A stretch of 64,000 bases of DNA from Usnea hakonensis. Its lineage: Eukaryota; Ascomycota; Lecanoromycetes; Lecanorales; Parmeliaceae. The notes below the pieces were generated by a model. The model saw only the letters and a list, made by a program, of their open reading frames with translations. It ran no database searches and was not told the DNA's origin. The position numbers and the translations under genes are program-made. Where the stretch lies: positions 204,126-268,125 of the forward strand of contig BLJB01000069.1 of NCBI GenBank assembly GCA_013423325.1, given 5' to 3'. Of the stretch, positions 11,411 through 23,700 are shown in pieces (the stretch's first letter is position 1; each line of letters opens with the position of its first letter).

Positions 11411-11991
11411 GAAGTGAAAGATCGTACTCAAGGCCATTTGCTGAGTATCGGTGAAGCTTACCGGACAAGAAACGGCGGGATGTTGGCGAGGAGACTCCTC
11501 TTCTACATTGATCGGATATCAGTCTTGGTGGCTAGGTTTGGGAACCATGTTTCCGGATCGCTGAGGTTTGCCTTCCAATCCAAAGTGGTTTAGCGAGGCA
11601 GTGTCTGTTGGGTGATTAGGAAGCGAGCGTACTTCCGGCTCATGAGGGAGGGACCGAGCATGGTGAAGGGGAGGGTGAGAATGATGTTGCAGGGCTAAAA
11701 TGTGCGAATGGAGAGTCGAGGGTAGTCGTAGAATGTCTGGGCGGCTTGGTGCGTGGAGGCTGAAGGGGGGATGCCGGGGAAGGGATGGATCGTTAAAGGT
11801 TTGTGAATTTGTGTGGGATCCAGGGAGATCAACTTGTTGTGAGGAAACAAATGATAAGACAGTGAAGGACTATGACTTCTTAACGCAGCATGATCTTGAA
11901 AAGTTTGTATTGCTCAGCTACCTGCATAAAACCACCCACATTTTTGCATGCCACAACGTGGTTAATCTTTTACAAGCAACATCGTAACTCT
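11411..11991. other. Intergenic between Frag1-type relic and RPL10 3' end
   Basis: G-rich at its left end, grading into ordinary composition towards 11992. No gene was recognised. It should contain the 3' untranslated region of RPL10. Confidence 0.5.
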
Positions 11992-12946
11992 TCAAGCCTC
12001 AGCAGTCTCAAACGCATCCGGGAAAACCCCAACATTACGCTCAATAGGGCCTTTGTTCCTCAAGAATTGCACATAAGCCCCATCGATCCTGACCTTGCCT
12101 TCCGCGCGCTTCTCGAGGTATTCGTCACGGCGAAGAGGTGTGAAACCCCAATTCTTGGAGACGATGATCTTTTGGCGGCCGGGGAATTTGTACTGGGAGC
12201 GACGGAGAGCTTCGATGGCTGTCGCGCGGTCTGAAGTTTCGCACTTGTCAGCAAAGCCCTCGTTTCTTGGAAGTCGAAGATGCAAGCAGGAAGTATGGGC
12301 AGACTTACGGTTGTCACGAGTCCTCACAGAGAGCAGAATCTGGCCAATGTTCACGCGGGCAACAGTCCCATTGGGCTTGCCCCACGCACCACGCATTCCA
12401 GTTTGCAGTCTATCGGCACCAGCACACGACAACATCTTGTTGATGCGAACAACGTGGTAAGGGTGGGCGCGGACACGGAGATGGAAACCTTCTTTACCGG
12501 CGATTTTGACTAGATATCTGTAGTACGGATTTGTTAGAATCTGCTGGTGTAGATGGGAGCAGTAGCAGAATGGATTGGAATTTACTTGTTGGCGCAGATA
12601 CGGGCTGCCTCGAGGGCTTCAGAAGAAAGCTGCTCGTATTCGTTGGAGACCATGTGGACGCAGAGGGGAAATTCGTCGACATTGGCACGCTTGCGCCCCA
12701 GATCGAAGATTCGAATTTTGGGGTCAGGGACACCACGATTAAATCGGGACTTGGGATATGGCTGTAAAAAGATTGAGATTTAGTGAGGATACAGTAAGGA
12801 TCTCGAATGCCAGCTGATGTGGTTCTCGTGAGGCTTGTGCTGCGGGCAATGTATTTCGCCCACAAAAGGCAAAGTGTGCATATTTGAAAGAGCAGACTTA
12901 CCTTGTTCTTGCAGTAGCGATAACATCTTGCTGGACGGCGTGCCAT
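11992..12946 (-). CDS. RPL10: 60S ribosomal protein L10 (uL16)
   Basis: Four exons, 12946-12902, 12761-12586, 12517-12309 and 12230-11992, join in phase to give 222 residues. The product begins MARRPARCYRYCKNK, continues PYPKSRFNRGVPDPKIRIFDLG, and contains MLSCAGADRLQTGMRGAWGK and EALRRSQYKFPGRQKI, all diagnostic of eukaryotic uL16. The loop around GADRLQTGMRGAWGK lies near the peptidyl-transferase centre in the known ribosome structure. uL16 joins the 60S subunit late in the cytoplasm. Introns are 140, 68 and 78 nt with normal GT-AG ends. Length and sequence are typical. Confidence 0.97.
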
Positions 12947-13319
12947 CTCGTTAGCTGTCGAGGAGATACTGCACTTCTTGCGAACGGTCTGCAGAGAGAA
13001 AGGGAGAGAGTTGTGGTTGAAAATCAGTGTTCAATTTGGAGTCATAATTCGCTTCGCCGCAAGTCTCGGTTGATTTCCAAGCAATGAATTTGCCACTAAG
13101 CCGCTTACGAATTTGGCCCTAGCCCTACAAGTTTGCTTTGTTGAAGATCCAAAGACCACTTGGACAGTCTGAATGAATCAAGTCATCTAATTTACCGACT
13201 GTGCAGACGGGAGTTTGATGTGCTCGCGAAGAAGCAGCCCATACAAGACAAACTAGGCTCGCAGAGCCGTGACCATCATACGCTGACATTGACTTGATTT
13301 ATTTGCTACCATTCTATAT
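12947..13319. other. Intergenic between the two ribosomal protein genes
   Basis: This is the upstream region of RPL10 and the downstream region of RPL30. No clear TATA box or motif stands out, and no other feature was recognised. Confidence 0.5.
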
Positions 13320-14069
13320 TCATGCTGTAGCACCAGTCAAGATATCCGAATCACCAGCGTCCAACACTGCCATCGTTGAGCATCTATAGAGCTTTCCACA
13401 AGCGGTGCCTAGCTCGATCTGCGATACGAAATCAGTATGATCTTGCACCCTCCAAAGTCTCATGACAAGACTCCTTCGTTGGGTGGGTCCTGAAGACAAG
13501 AGTCTTGTCGTTGGACTAGAACGGGAATGACAGGGCACGGTAGATAGATGGTTGAGAAGGCTTACGTTGTTGCCTGCAAAATGATGACTATAAATACTGT
13601 CAGCGATGACCCAGTACGCTTGCTGTATGGGTTGTCTTACACGTTGGTCTTCGATAACATGGAGTAATATTCCAATTCGGATTTGCCTAAAGAATGTCGG
13701 CGTTAGGCTTGGCTATGAGACGACAAGGACAGCGCTTGTGAACAAGTTTTTCATGTAGTCACTTTTCAAAGTCGCTCAAGATCGGTTCTAGGTGGAGATG
13801 AACTGGAGAAAGTACGTACGCAGCGGAGGAGTGTTGCCGGCAATGATGACCAACTTGGCTTTTCCAGCTCGGAGAGTCTTTAATGTGCTCTTGTACCCCA
13901 GGGTCACTAAGTAAAATGTGGTATCAGTCATTGAGCTTTTTGAGCTGGTCGATCCAGTGTTCGTGGCTGCTAGGGGTAACGAACCTTTCCCGCTCTTCAT
14001 GACCAGTGCCAGACGGGAATTGATTGACTCCGCCGTCTTCTTTGACTTCTTCGCTGCTGCTGGTGCCAT
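13320..14069 (-). CDS. RPL30: 60S ribosomal protein L30 (eL30)
   Basis: Five exons, 14069-13985, 13906-13820, 13686-13641, 13587-13566 and 13418-13320, join in phase to give 112 residues. Diagnostic segments are INSRLALVMKSGK, VTLGYKSTLKTLR, AKLVIIAGNTPPLRKSELEYY and IELGTACGKLYRCSTMAVLD. The fourth exon is only 22 nt and encodes HHFAGNN. The first intron has an atypical donor, GTTCGT. eL30 belongs to the L7Ae-type RNA-binding fold on the 60S subunit; in yeast it also represses splicing of its own transcript, so intron-based regulation is possible but not shown here. It lies near RPL10 on the same strand with about 370 bases between them. Confidence 0.97.
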
Positions 14070-14476
14070 CGTTGCGCTGTCTTTGGTTTGGTGTAGAGGT
14101 GTGGTTGAAGGCGCTCAGATCTCGTTGTGCTAGAATTTCACTGCGGCTAAATGTTTTGTGTGGGATGTTTTTTACCTTAGCGTGCCGAACATGCCAAGAA
14201 AAAGCGGACCCTGGATCAGACCTTATCTTACCTCACAGAATCACGGCGGAGCCGGCAGTCGTTGCTTTGCCAGAAAATCCAACAATTAATATATCAACAA
14301 AGCACATAAGCACGAGCACTGAAGGTATTGCACCCTCTCTGTGAGACTATTTATAGTCTGCGTCATCATCTAAATCCCTGAGCTCTATATAAAGGACAGG
14401 TGGTGACCACCCTGTCCGGAATGCTGTCAAATATACAGTTTCACGGGCTCTCCGAGTAAATTGTGGCTGTCAAAGC
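14070..14476. promoter_or_regulatory. Divergent promoter region RPL30 / coiled-coil gene
   Basis: This 407-base region separates the divergent starts of RPL30 and the coiled-coil protein, so it must hold both promoters. A TATA-like TATATAAA lies at 14386-14393, about 84 bases before the coiled-coil start. Nothing else distinctive was seen. Confidence 0.5.
14386..14393 (+). promoter_or_regulatory. TATA-like box for the coiled-coil gene
   Basis: The sequence TATATAAA sits 84 bases upstream of the ATG at 14477, a plausible distance for a fungal TATA element. It is called by match to the consensus only. Confidence 0.4.
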
Positions 14477-16351
14477 ATGTCAGCGCCCAACAAAAAGACG
14501 GCGCCTCCAAATAATGGCACAAATACAAGGCCTCAAGTCAACCCTACTTCTCGATCGTCACCATCCAAGTCTTCTACAAGCATCAATGGTCTGGGCAGAT
14601 CACCGTCTCTTCGCGGCGGATTATCAAGGCCGGGCCGGGGCGGGACTGCTCGAGCTTCCCCTCAAACTAGCTTTCTGAGCATGAATACTACAGCATCCGA
14701 CGAGGTGAGCGAGGATGACGCGAGAGCGGAGCATATCTCAATCATGGACGAACTCAGAAGTCGGGTACAGAAGGCCGAAACAGCATCCGAGGAGTATCAA
14801 CGTCAATTGAATCTCCTGCAGGCACGGTTGGATGAAAGTCAGCAAGAGCACGGTCAACTTGAAGACCGCTTGCACCAGAACAACATGAAGGTTGAGGAAC
14901 TTGAAAGTGACTCTGCCCAGTTTGCTCGCCAAAAACGGGAAATGCAAGATCTACATGACACAGAACGAACATCCTTGTTAAAAGATGTGGCTGAGCAGAA
15001 GAAGAGAGAAGAAGAACTGATTTCTGTCAATCAGCGGCTGAAAGAAAGTTTAACACAGCGAGAAGCCCGAAATAGTGGTGAAGATTCCAAAGTTGGATCA
15101 CCAAGGATCCGTGAAAATGATCATTTTGCTCCGCCCGCCGCAGCTTCAAGCAGAGATGCCAAAGACCTTTCCAAGCAAGATACTTCCAAGCAAGTAGCCC
15201 AGAAGGACCAAGTCATCAAATCATTGCGTCTCGAACTAGCTGAGGCTCAGATAAAGATCATGGAATTGGACACTGATGGAGGAGGTCGTGTTCACGAGTT
15301 GGAAAAGCAAATACTGGAAACACGGATCGCAAATGCTCGTCTCATGGAGGACAATGAGAGCTTCCAGCTACTTCTGAGCGAGAAAACACTGAACGGAGAT
15401 TTTAGCAAAACCGAAGCAATGCAACAATCTTCCGGACTGGGTTCTCTGGCTGAAGAGTTGGGCTCCGAAGAGATTGAGTCCACCGATGACAAATCGGACG
15501 ACTATCGACGACTGGAGACAGAAGTGAAATCACTCAAAGACCAGAACAAGGCTCTGGCCAAGTACATCGAGACTATCATTGGCCGTCTTCTATCGCACAA
15601 GGAGTTTGAGAATATTCTTGACAAAACACCCGACCTCATGTCCGGTGCACCGCGACCCCAGACCGCGAACACCGACAAGGAATTACCGCCACCTCCTCCG
15701 GCCAAAGATGACGAGCCTGCTCCCAGTTTCTTGCAAAGAGCAACATCAGTCATCGCTGGATCCGCTAAGCGCCCACGCCCCAATAGTCAGATAATTCCGT
15801 CTTCTGCACCACCACCAGGTGAAGATCCCACAAAAGTACCAAGCATGAATTTGAGCTCTCAGTCTGAAGCGCAAAACGCCGCTCCTCTAGTCAACCAGAT
15901 GTATCGTGGTCCACCTTCCACCGGATCAGGTGGCCCTATGCTCAGCCCTGGTATCTCGCCTGGCGTGACCAATGCAACTCGAACATCCTTTTTCTCTCCT
16001 TCACTCGCTGCTACTTCAAATGCCACATCTCGTGTGCAGTCTGGCAGCGCAAGCCGAGCTTCTCGCGATGGCAACAACGCAGGAAGCAGTTCGAACAGTA
16101 CATTTAGTGACCATAGCGGAGGCGTAGATGGTAGTCCGCCACACGCCAATGGTAACTCTGCAACTAACAACTTTACTGGGGCTGTTATGACACAGAGCCG
16201 TTTGAGACCCTTGAGATTGGTGCAGGAGAATCCGAAGCAAGAAGAGGATGCGGCCGCTGTAGCTGCAAGAAAGAAGGCCAATAGGGGAAGTTGGATGCCG
16301 AACTGGATGAATGCGCAGAGGATGGGAACTTTGGGCGAGAACAATCCATGA
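14477..16351 (+). CDS. Uncharacterised coiled-coil protein
   Basis: Intronless gene of 624 residues. Residues 1-75 are Ser/Pro/Arg-rich and likely disordered. About residues 80-330 are heptad-rich coiled coil (for example QKAETASEEYQRQLNLLQ, LEKQILETRIANARLMEDN). A second short coil (LETEVKSLKDQNKALAKYIE) runs to about residue 365, followed by a Pro/Ser-rich disordered tail and a conserved-looking end with RGSWMPNWMNAQRMG. No enzyme motif, signal peptide or membrane helix is seen. The pattern resembles conserved filamentous-fungal coiled-coil proteins of unknown role; a cytoskeletal or scaffold function would be a guess. The ATG follows a TATA-like box and divergent RPL30. Confidence 0.88.
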   Translation: MSAPNKKTAPPNNGTNTRPQVNPTSRSSPSKSSTSINGLGRSPSLRGGLSRPGRGGTARASPQTSFLSMNTTASDEVSEDDARAEHISIMDELRSRVQKAETASEEYQRQLNLLQARLDESQQEHGQLEDRLHQNNMKVEELESDSAQFARQKREMQDLHDTERTSLLKDVAEQKKREEELISVNQRLKESLTQREARNSGEDSKVGSPRIRENDHFAPPAAASSRDAKDLSKQDTSKQVAQKDQVIKSLRLELAEAQIKIMELDTDGGGRVHELEKQILETRIANARLMEDNESFQLLLSEKTLNGDFSKTEAMQQSSGLGSLAEELGSEEIESTDDKSDDYRRLETEVKSLKDQNKALAKYIETIIGRLLSHKEFENILDKTPDLMSGAPRPQTANTDKELPPPPPAKDDEPAPSFLQRATSVIAGSAKRPRPNSQIIPSSAPPPGEDPTKVPSMNLSSQSEAQNAAPLVNQMYRGPPSTGSGGPMLSPGISPGVTNATRTSFFSPSLAATSNATSRVQSGSASRASRDGNNAGSSSNSTFSDHSGGVDGSPPHANGNSATNNFTGAVMTQSRLRPLRLVQENPKQEEDAAAVAARKKANRGSWMPNWMNAQRMGTLGENNP

Positions 16352-16705
16352 TCATCTAATCTATCTTCTCGATTTTTGAATACGATACCCTGGGGCGTGC
16401 GAAAGCCATGCGAGGTAAATAGCGTTAAAATCGTGGGTTTGAGTCCGAGAGGAGTAAATGCTCTACCAATCCTTCTACGCATAATATCCTGGTGATAGGA
16501 GCATTTTTTATTCAGATACCAATAGACCATCGTCCAGCATAATTCTTAAGGATGAAAGTTTCAAAGTTCCGACTGCTTGCTCGCTAGATAGTAAATTTGA
16601 TCCGAGAGAAATTTCAATTGTACGCGGCTTCCTCGGAGGAATTTTCTTTGCATTGTAAACACTCTTGTGACCAACCATGCCAATGTCACGATAACATACC
16701 AAGAA
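16352..16705. other. Intergenic, nothing recognised
   Basis: This is the 3' region of the coiled-coil gene and upstream region of the Aip1 gene. No motif was recognised. Confidence 0.45.
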
Positions 16706-18657
16706 ATGTCCATTAAAGCCGGTACATAACCCAAAACTGTACCCAAAGTAGTCTCATCCATCGAACCTGACTTTTCATCAGAGGCCACATGGGCCCCCTC
16801 CCCCTCCACCAACCGCGGTCAACCTACCCAACTTTCCTCCGATCCCAAGGGCGAACGAATAGCTTATGCTGTAAGCTCCCCCAAACCTCCAGAATTGGTC
16901 TACATCGGTTGACCAAGCCAATTTCCCAAACTACATAGAATAATAAATCAATTTACCTCCGTTCCATCGACCACCCTTCCCAACTAACCCACCAATACAC
17001 CTCCCACACAACCACTACGACAGTCGCCCGCTTCTCTCCTTCCGGCTATTATGTCGCCAGCGGTGACGTCTCCGGCACCGTCCGTGTCTGGGACTGCGTC
17101 GGCGAAGGCCTTACCAAGGGCGAGTACCCCATCATCAGCGGCCGCATCAACGATCTAGCTTGGGACGGAGACAGCCAACGCATCATCGCTGTTGGTGACG
17201 GAAAGGAAAAGTTCGGACACTGTATTACAGCTGATAGTGGGAATACGGTGGGGGAGATTAGTGGGCATAGTAGTCAGATTAACAGCGTGAGTGTGAGGCA
17301 GCAAAGACCGCTGAGGGCGGCGACGGGCAGTGATGATACTAGTTTGGTTTTCTACCATGGGGCACCGTTTAAGTTCAATACGAGCTTGCGGAAACATCAG
17401 AGATATGTTTATGGGGTGGCCTTTAGTCCAGATGGGGGCACGTTGGTGAGCGTGGGAGCCGATAAGGGGGTTTGGCTGTATGATGGCAAGACGGGGGAGG
17501 CAAAGGGGCAGGTTGGGGAGGGAGAGCATACGGGGAGTATCTTTGCGGTGTCGTGGGCAAGAGATTCAAGGCGGTTTGCGACGAGTAGTGCGGATCAGAC
17601 GGTCAAGATCTGGGATGCGGAGGCTGGGAAAGTGGTGCAGAGTTGGCGGATGGGTGAGGAAGGGAAGGTCAGCATACCGAATCATCAGGTTGGGGTTGTG
17701 TGGCCTGCTGGTAGATCAGACGGGCTGGTCATTAGTCTAGGACTATCTGGTGATTTGAATTACCTCCAGGAAGGCAAACCAGGCATAGTGCGGACGATTC
17801 AGGGAAACCAGAAAAACATCACCGCTTTGACAGTCGATGAGGAATACAGTTCGAGTCCGACTTTCTTTACCGGCAGCAGTGATGGTCGCATCTGTTCCTT
17901 TGATGATACGGGAGACGGCGGGACCGTCGACGGAGATACCCACAAAAACTATATTTCAGGCCTTGCCACTTCGAACTCCGGTCGTATCTACAGCGTAGGC
18001 TGGGACGATACCCTCCGCTCCATCGACGTCTCCGCCAAAACCTTCACAGGCTCCTCCATCAAAACAGACGGCCAACCGCGCGGCGTGGCCCTAACGTCCT
18101 CCAACATCGTGATAGCAACACACAAAGGCCTCTTCCTCCTCTCCCAAAAAGACGACTCCGTCATCAAACACGTCCCAACAACCTACGCCCCCACCGTCCT
18201 CGCAGCAAGCACGACCCACATCGCCGTCGCCGGCGACGACTCCCAACAGCACATGTACGATCTCGACCTCCACCACCTCAAATCCATCCCGCACCCATCA
18301 CAAGTCACCGCCTTCGCCTTCTCCCCGGCCCAAAACCGCTATCTAGCAGTCGGCTTCTCCTCGGGCAAAATCATCGTCTACGAACCCGAGAACCCGGAAC
18401 CCGTCATCACGAGATGGTCCGCGCATACGGGCAGGGTCATGAGTATCGATTGGGATGAGAAGGGCGAGAGGGCGGTCAGTGGGGGGCTGGACACGGAGAT
18501 TTTCGTGTGGAGTGTGCAGAAGCCGGGGCAGCGGGTTAGTGTGGCGCAGGCGCATAAGGAGGGGGTTAATGGTGTGAGGTGGGCGGGTGAGGAGTTGATT
18601 GTTAGTGTTGGGGGGGATGCGGCTGTGAAGAGATGGAGGGTGGAGGGGGTGGTTTGA
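16706..18657 (+). CDS. AIP1: Actin-interacting protein 1 (Aip1/WDR1), WD40 double propeller
   Basis: Exons 16706-16721, 16782-16870 and 16939-18657 join in phase to give 607 residues, the usual Aip1 length. The first exon encodes only MSIKA, followed by EATWAPSPSTNRGQPTQLSS and, after the second intron, NNKSIYLRSID, both typical Aip1 N-terminal text. WD repeats follow, with core motifs such as GTVRVWDC, QTVKIWDAEAG and TEIFVWSV. Aip1 works with cofilin to disassemble actin filaments at cortical patches. Codon use changes abruptly twice: C-ending to G-ending codons near 17240 and again near 18410, with the protein sequence intact. Confidence 0.95.
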
Positions 18658-20732
18658 TGGGATGGGGGTTGGGGAATAGGTTGGTAGGTTGGTAGATAGA
18701 TAGCGAGCCCATGCGATGAGAGCTAGATGTAGCAACTGATGAGAATTGCAAGCGCTTCATCTCACCAACCACCAACCCTTTTCGCACCCCTATAAAATTT
18801 CAAACCCTCCCTTCTTGCCAACCCCTCCCTGGACCAAATCAGCATCAGTACGTAGCACTATCAAGGACCATGACCCTCCCATAGTCCTCGCTACACTCGT
18901 ACCCCTACCGCTCCGTCACTTAATACCGCCCCCGTAGCGCGGCCACGAGCAGTGCTTGGGACTTTCATGGTCTGAGCGGGCTGAGGTGCGAGCTATGGTG
19001 ACGAGGTTGGGGTGGGGAAAGAGGTGGGGACTGGCATTGAGACTGTTACAAGGGCTGGGATCGGTGGCGGAGGGAAAGGTCTTGCTACCTTGGATATGAT
19101 CTTGTTTGTTTTGCATAATGCTTCTTTGGGTAAGATCCAAGTGTACTTTTGGGAGGCTTGTGGCTGAGGTGTGATAAAGCAGGTGCGTAAGTTAGGGACT
19201 CGTTGAGGTTTGGTGTATTATATTTACTTGACTTGAGGACTGTGTGGAGAGGAGTGTCGGGGCTATTTGGGGTTTGGGGGGTGTTGGTTGGTGAGTTGGT
19301 GAACTGGGGGTTTGGGGGTTTATTGAAGGTTTCTCTCGCCTGGTATTCAGATGATGGATTTGTTTATCTTGCAATCGTGTTCCTGGCATTGTCCCTCGTG
19401 ATCTACTGACCTGATGCATCGTATTTTTGTGTTAGGGATTCGCTAAGCTAGCAGCAATCATGAAGAGTTCCGTAAGGTACCTTAGTTTGTCTCGGTATTC
19501 GGAAATTATATCAAGTGTCTGTGCTCCGTACACTAGTATTCAAGGGAGCAGAGCGTTCTGTATATTTGAATGTTGCGGAGTTTAGTAATGATGAGACCGA
19601 CAAATGAAGGTGTCTTTCGGAGAAATCGTTGACTGGGAGAAACGTGCTTGACAATTGAGAGATGGGAGGGAGTACAGCAAGTCAGCATAATCGTTGGTCC
19701 CCCAGCTCCAATCGGTAGCGAATAGTAGCCGGGGGGGACGATTACCCTATCGTTCGTACTTTAAGCCGCAACGGCTAAAGGAAGTTAATACTCAGTGAGT
19801 ATGGAGTCCAGTGACCCAGATTCGTTGGTATTGATCGACTGTAATTCGGTCCCGAGCAAAAGCCTATTGTCCGACATGTCCCATCCATCGGCCATTTGCT
19901 TAGAAAGTGACCTGCCGCAGATGAACAAGCGAGTACTATCATTTACCTTGAGGTAAGTAATGTAGGTAGTTATCTAAAAAATAACGTATTTCGTGCTCAT
20001 AGCAACAGCAAAGATCTCGATGCGATGCAAAAAGAGTAGATCTCCGACAAGGGTCCGGAGGGGTTCACGCGATCGCGCCTGCTGTCAGATGATCACTAGT
20101 CCCATAATGGCCTAGCGCTTCCCTCGGCTGCAGTTTTCTGTTTACTGGTACGCGTCTTCAATAAATGAATCCAAGTCAACAATTTTTAAAACAACTCAGA
20201 CACATCTATTGCTGACGAATACGACGCGCAACCCCCAGTCTTTTCCCATCAGTATAGTTACACATCTTGCGCAGTTGACCAGTTCGAGTTTGCCCTCAGT
20301 TTGGTCTGCTGCGAAACACCTGAGCTCAGTCATTGCGACATAACCCTCCCAACAGGTCGCAACCTTCCAGCCATCTAATTCCCATCAGTCAGAGAGAAGA
20401 GCGATAAGGAGATGGATGGGTGACAGGTGGCCTGTTTCGGAGGTGTGACTGGAGCTCTGCCGCACATTCCTTTTGACAACATTCCTGGGATTGCGACACG
20501 TTTCAGCGCGTATGCGATAGCTCTGTTTGTATACACAAGCGATCAATAATAAGACGCCAAGAGCTGGATCTCTTTCCGAAAGTATACCACACATTTGCAT
20601 CAGATGCTGGCGCTGCTATCTTAGGGAGAACAGAGCAGCTCTCAGTGATACCTCATAATCAGAGCAATCACCAAGATCATCACCCCACCTACGTCAGAAG
20701 AGGAGGGGAAAGAATATCATATCTCATACCTC
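18658..20732. other. 2-kb intergenic region upstream of the Wee1-like gene
   Basis: No gene was recognised. About 18740-18935 is C-rich and switches near 18940 to a G-rich stretch to about 19330. The rest (19400-20700) is of ordinary composition. It should include a long upstream or 5' untranslated region of the kinase gene. No RNA gene was recognised. Confidence 0.5.
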
Positions 20733-23700
20733 ATGGTTGGCTCATACTCTTCACACGGCGATGCTGGGGGAACTCTACATTTCCCCTCGCCAACTCATAT
20801 ACACCATGTCGACCCGGCTTCAGCTTTTAGACAGCTACGGCGCTCTCTTTCCAGGTCACCCTCAAAAGGCCCGGCTTTCCGATTAGTCACGTCAAAGTCA
20901 ACATCTCCATCGCCTAGCTCTCCGCTTTCGCCCTCACGAGAACCGCCTCCGAACCGATCGATATCAGCAAGCTTGCTCTCGCCTACACAACAAGTCTCTT
21001 CCCCATCGCCTCTGGCATTTCATTACCCGTATAGTGCACGAAAGATAAGGTCTGCCACTCGAAAAATCAGTCCCATGCGCAACCCCTCACGCTCCAGCAG
21101 CATTCAGCGAAGTCCAAGAAAGAGAACGTTGAGCGAGTCAAGAAATCATGGAAACGCTACGCCACAGTCATCCGCGGGGTCAAGCGACGACCAAGAGAAC
21201 AGGGACGAGCGAAGTGTCAGTCCTGTCGGAGGTCCGATGCCAGACGTTATGATCAAGGCGGATGCACCTCTACCAGATAGTAGCCCGTTTGCGCCAGCAC
21301 GGGCGATCAGGAAGTTTGAGAGAGGCAATAGCTGGGGCGCAAAATCCAGTCCTCTGAAAAGAAGTGACGGAATCATGAATCTGGATCAGGCCAATCCAGG
21401 AAGTCCGTCAAGAAAGAGGAGGAGTTTGCATGGGGGCATGTTCAATTCTGATTTCAACATCTTTGACCACGAAACTTCGTTTGAGGAATATGGCGACCCA
21501 CCTACGACCGATTTAGCAATGAGCACGGAATCGAGTGCTTCGGCTGACCACATTCCAGCGATGCCTAGACGAACGTCATCTCTGAGGAGAACAACTTTGC
21601 AGCAAAGACATGATAAGCCGTTATTTGCCAGGTCAAAGCCCAACACCGATCTTGCTCTCGACTTTGCCACTCCCGGACAGCCCTCACAGAAAGGCAGGTT
21701 TCGAATGTCGCTCGACAGTGTTTTGCCTTCTATGGCCCGAGATAGCCCATTTTCTTCGCAAGGCAGTCTCCCCAATGCTTCTGCACATCCTATGTCTCAA
21801 CATAGCTCGAAGCCGAGTGGCTCAAGCCAAAAACCTCAACCTCAACGTCATCCTTTGTCACGCACTATATCTCAATCAACTTCGAATTCGAGCATGGCAG
21901 AAGACTCACCCACGCATATTCCGATCCGGCAGCCTGAGCAGCGACGAACATTTGTCGACTTTTCAAAATCGCTTCCGGTAGGCGCTGCGCGGCCCAGCTC
22001 TCGCGACCGAGAGTCTTCAAGCCAAGATTCTTCAGGCACGTCTTTCGCAACACCCGAGAACTATAAGTTGGTGAAACCTCTGCCCGCAGCGTTTATGTCA
22101 ACGGGTCTTATCTCGAAGCGTCACAAGAATGTCGAAGACCCACACGCTGGGTTCGGCGCAAGCAAAACCTCCATGCCAGACACGCCTTGCAAACGTCACA
22201 GCCTGGCGGAGATACCGTCTCCCTCGGCTGCGCGTGAAGATTCCTCGGTAAAGGCTCATCATGCCAGACACTCTTTCGGTACACCATCGACCCCATTCAA
22301 CCCGCACACCGCACGCCTAGCGCCCGAGACTTTTGGTAAAGGCGTGAGCATATTTGGCAGCAATCTAGGTGGTAGCCTTCGACGAACGTCCAGCTTCCTC
22401 AATACTGACATTGAAGGTTCGCGATCGCCGCCTATGCAAGGCGATAGCCAGTCCAGTGCTGAATGCGACATCCCGCCCACCCCGACGAAGCAAGCCGGCA
22501 TTCTGGGTAATGCCGAAATACTTTTTGGAGGAAGCGCGACGCGCAAAGACTTTGCGAGTCCTCTTTTTGGTGCCTCTGTTGATGCGAAGACCAAGTCTTC
22601 CCAGCATGAGCAGGATTGTAAGTTAATTCCAATTGGGTCACAGTCAGGAAAGGTGGATGGAGACAGTGACGGTTCGATGGATGATTCTCCATCAACCGCC
22701 CTGAGATTCAGAAACCTGTCCTCGATGACCCGCTCTTTTACCCATTCTCGTCTATTGCGGAATGTGAAGTCACCGACTCCACTGCGCGAGACATTTTCCC
22801 TAGCGCCAAACTTCCTTTCAAGCAGACCAAAAGCTAAAATTAGTCCCCTATCTCCAGCCAGTCCCCTCGATGACCGAATGCTTCGCTTGTCCCCTCACAC
22901 GCCCAAAGGGAGCATGATCCCGCCGGACCCAAGTGGCCTGTGGATATCTGCACACGCAAATGAGCAGCTGCGGCTTATGACTGCCTCGGCGAGCAGCGCC
23001 TCGAAGTATCCTCCTGCGACTCCGACAGCTCCTAGGGATTCCTTCGCCTCATTTAACAAATCGACATCCAGCGTGACGCCTTCTCATGGGTCACTTACGG
23101 TAGAAGTCGACCCTATCCTTACTGCTCGCTTCGACAAAGTAGATCTGATTGGTACTGGCGAATTTTCTCAAGTATATCGTGTGACGCAAAAGCGGGAACT
23201 CAGGAGCTCTCACAGCTGCTTTTCGATCACTCAGACACAATCCCCAACTAGAACGCCGTTGCCAGATCGTGTCTGGGCTGTCAAAAAGTCTCGTCACGCA
23301 TACATTGGCCCAAAAGATCGACAACGAAAGATTCAGGAAGTGAGCACGCTAAAGTCTCTCGGACATTCCGATCATACCGTACAGCTTTTTGATAGTTGGG
23401 AAGACAAGAGCCACCTGTATATTCAAACCGAATTTTGTGAAGAAGGTAGCTTGGACTCATTTCTTGATCAAGTAGGACGCAAAGCTCGACTTGACGACTT
23501 CAGGATCTGGAAGGTCTTACTCGAATTATCACGTGGTCTCAAGCATATTCACGATTCAGGCTTCATTCATTTGGATCTCAAACCAGCGAATATCTTGATT
23601 ACTTTCGAAGGCGTCTTAAAGATAGCTGATTTTGGCATGGCAACTCGGTGGCCAGCTCAACCAGGCATAGACGGAGAAGGTGATCGAGAGTATATTGGAC

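Noticed and set aside
15859..16530. Long antisense open frame (223 codons) opposite the coiled-coil gene
   Set aside because: It is the mirror of a clear coding strand and shows no motif of its own.
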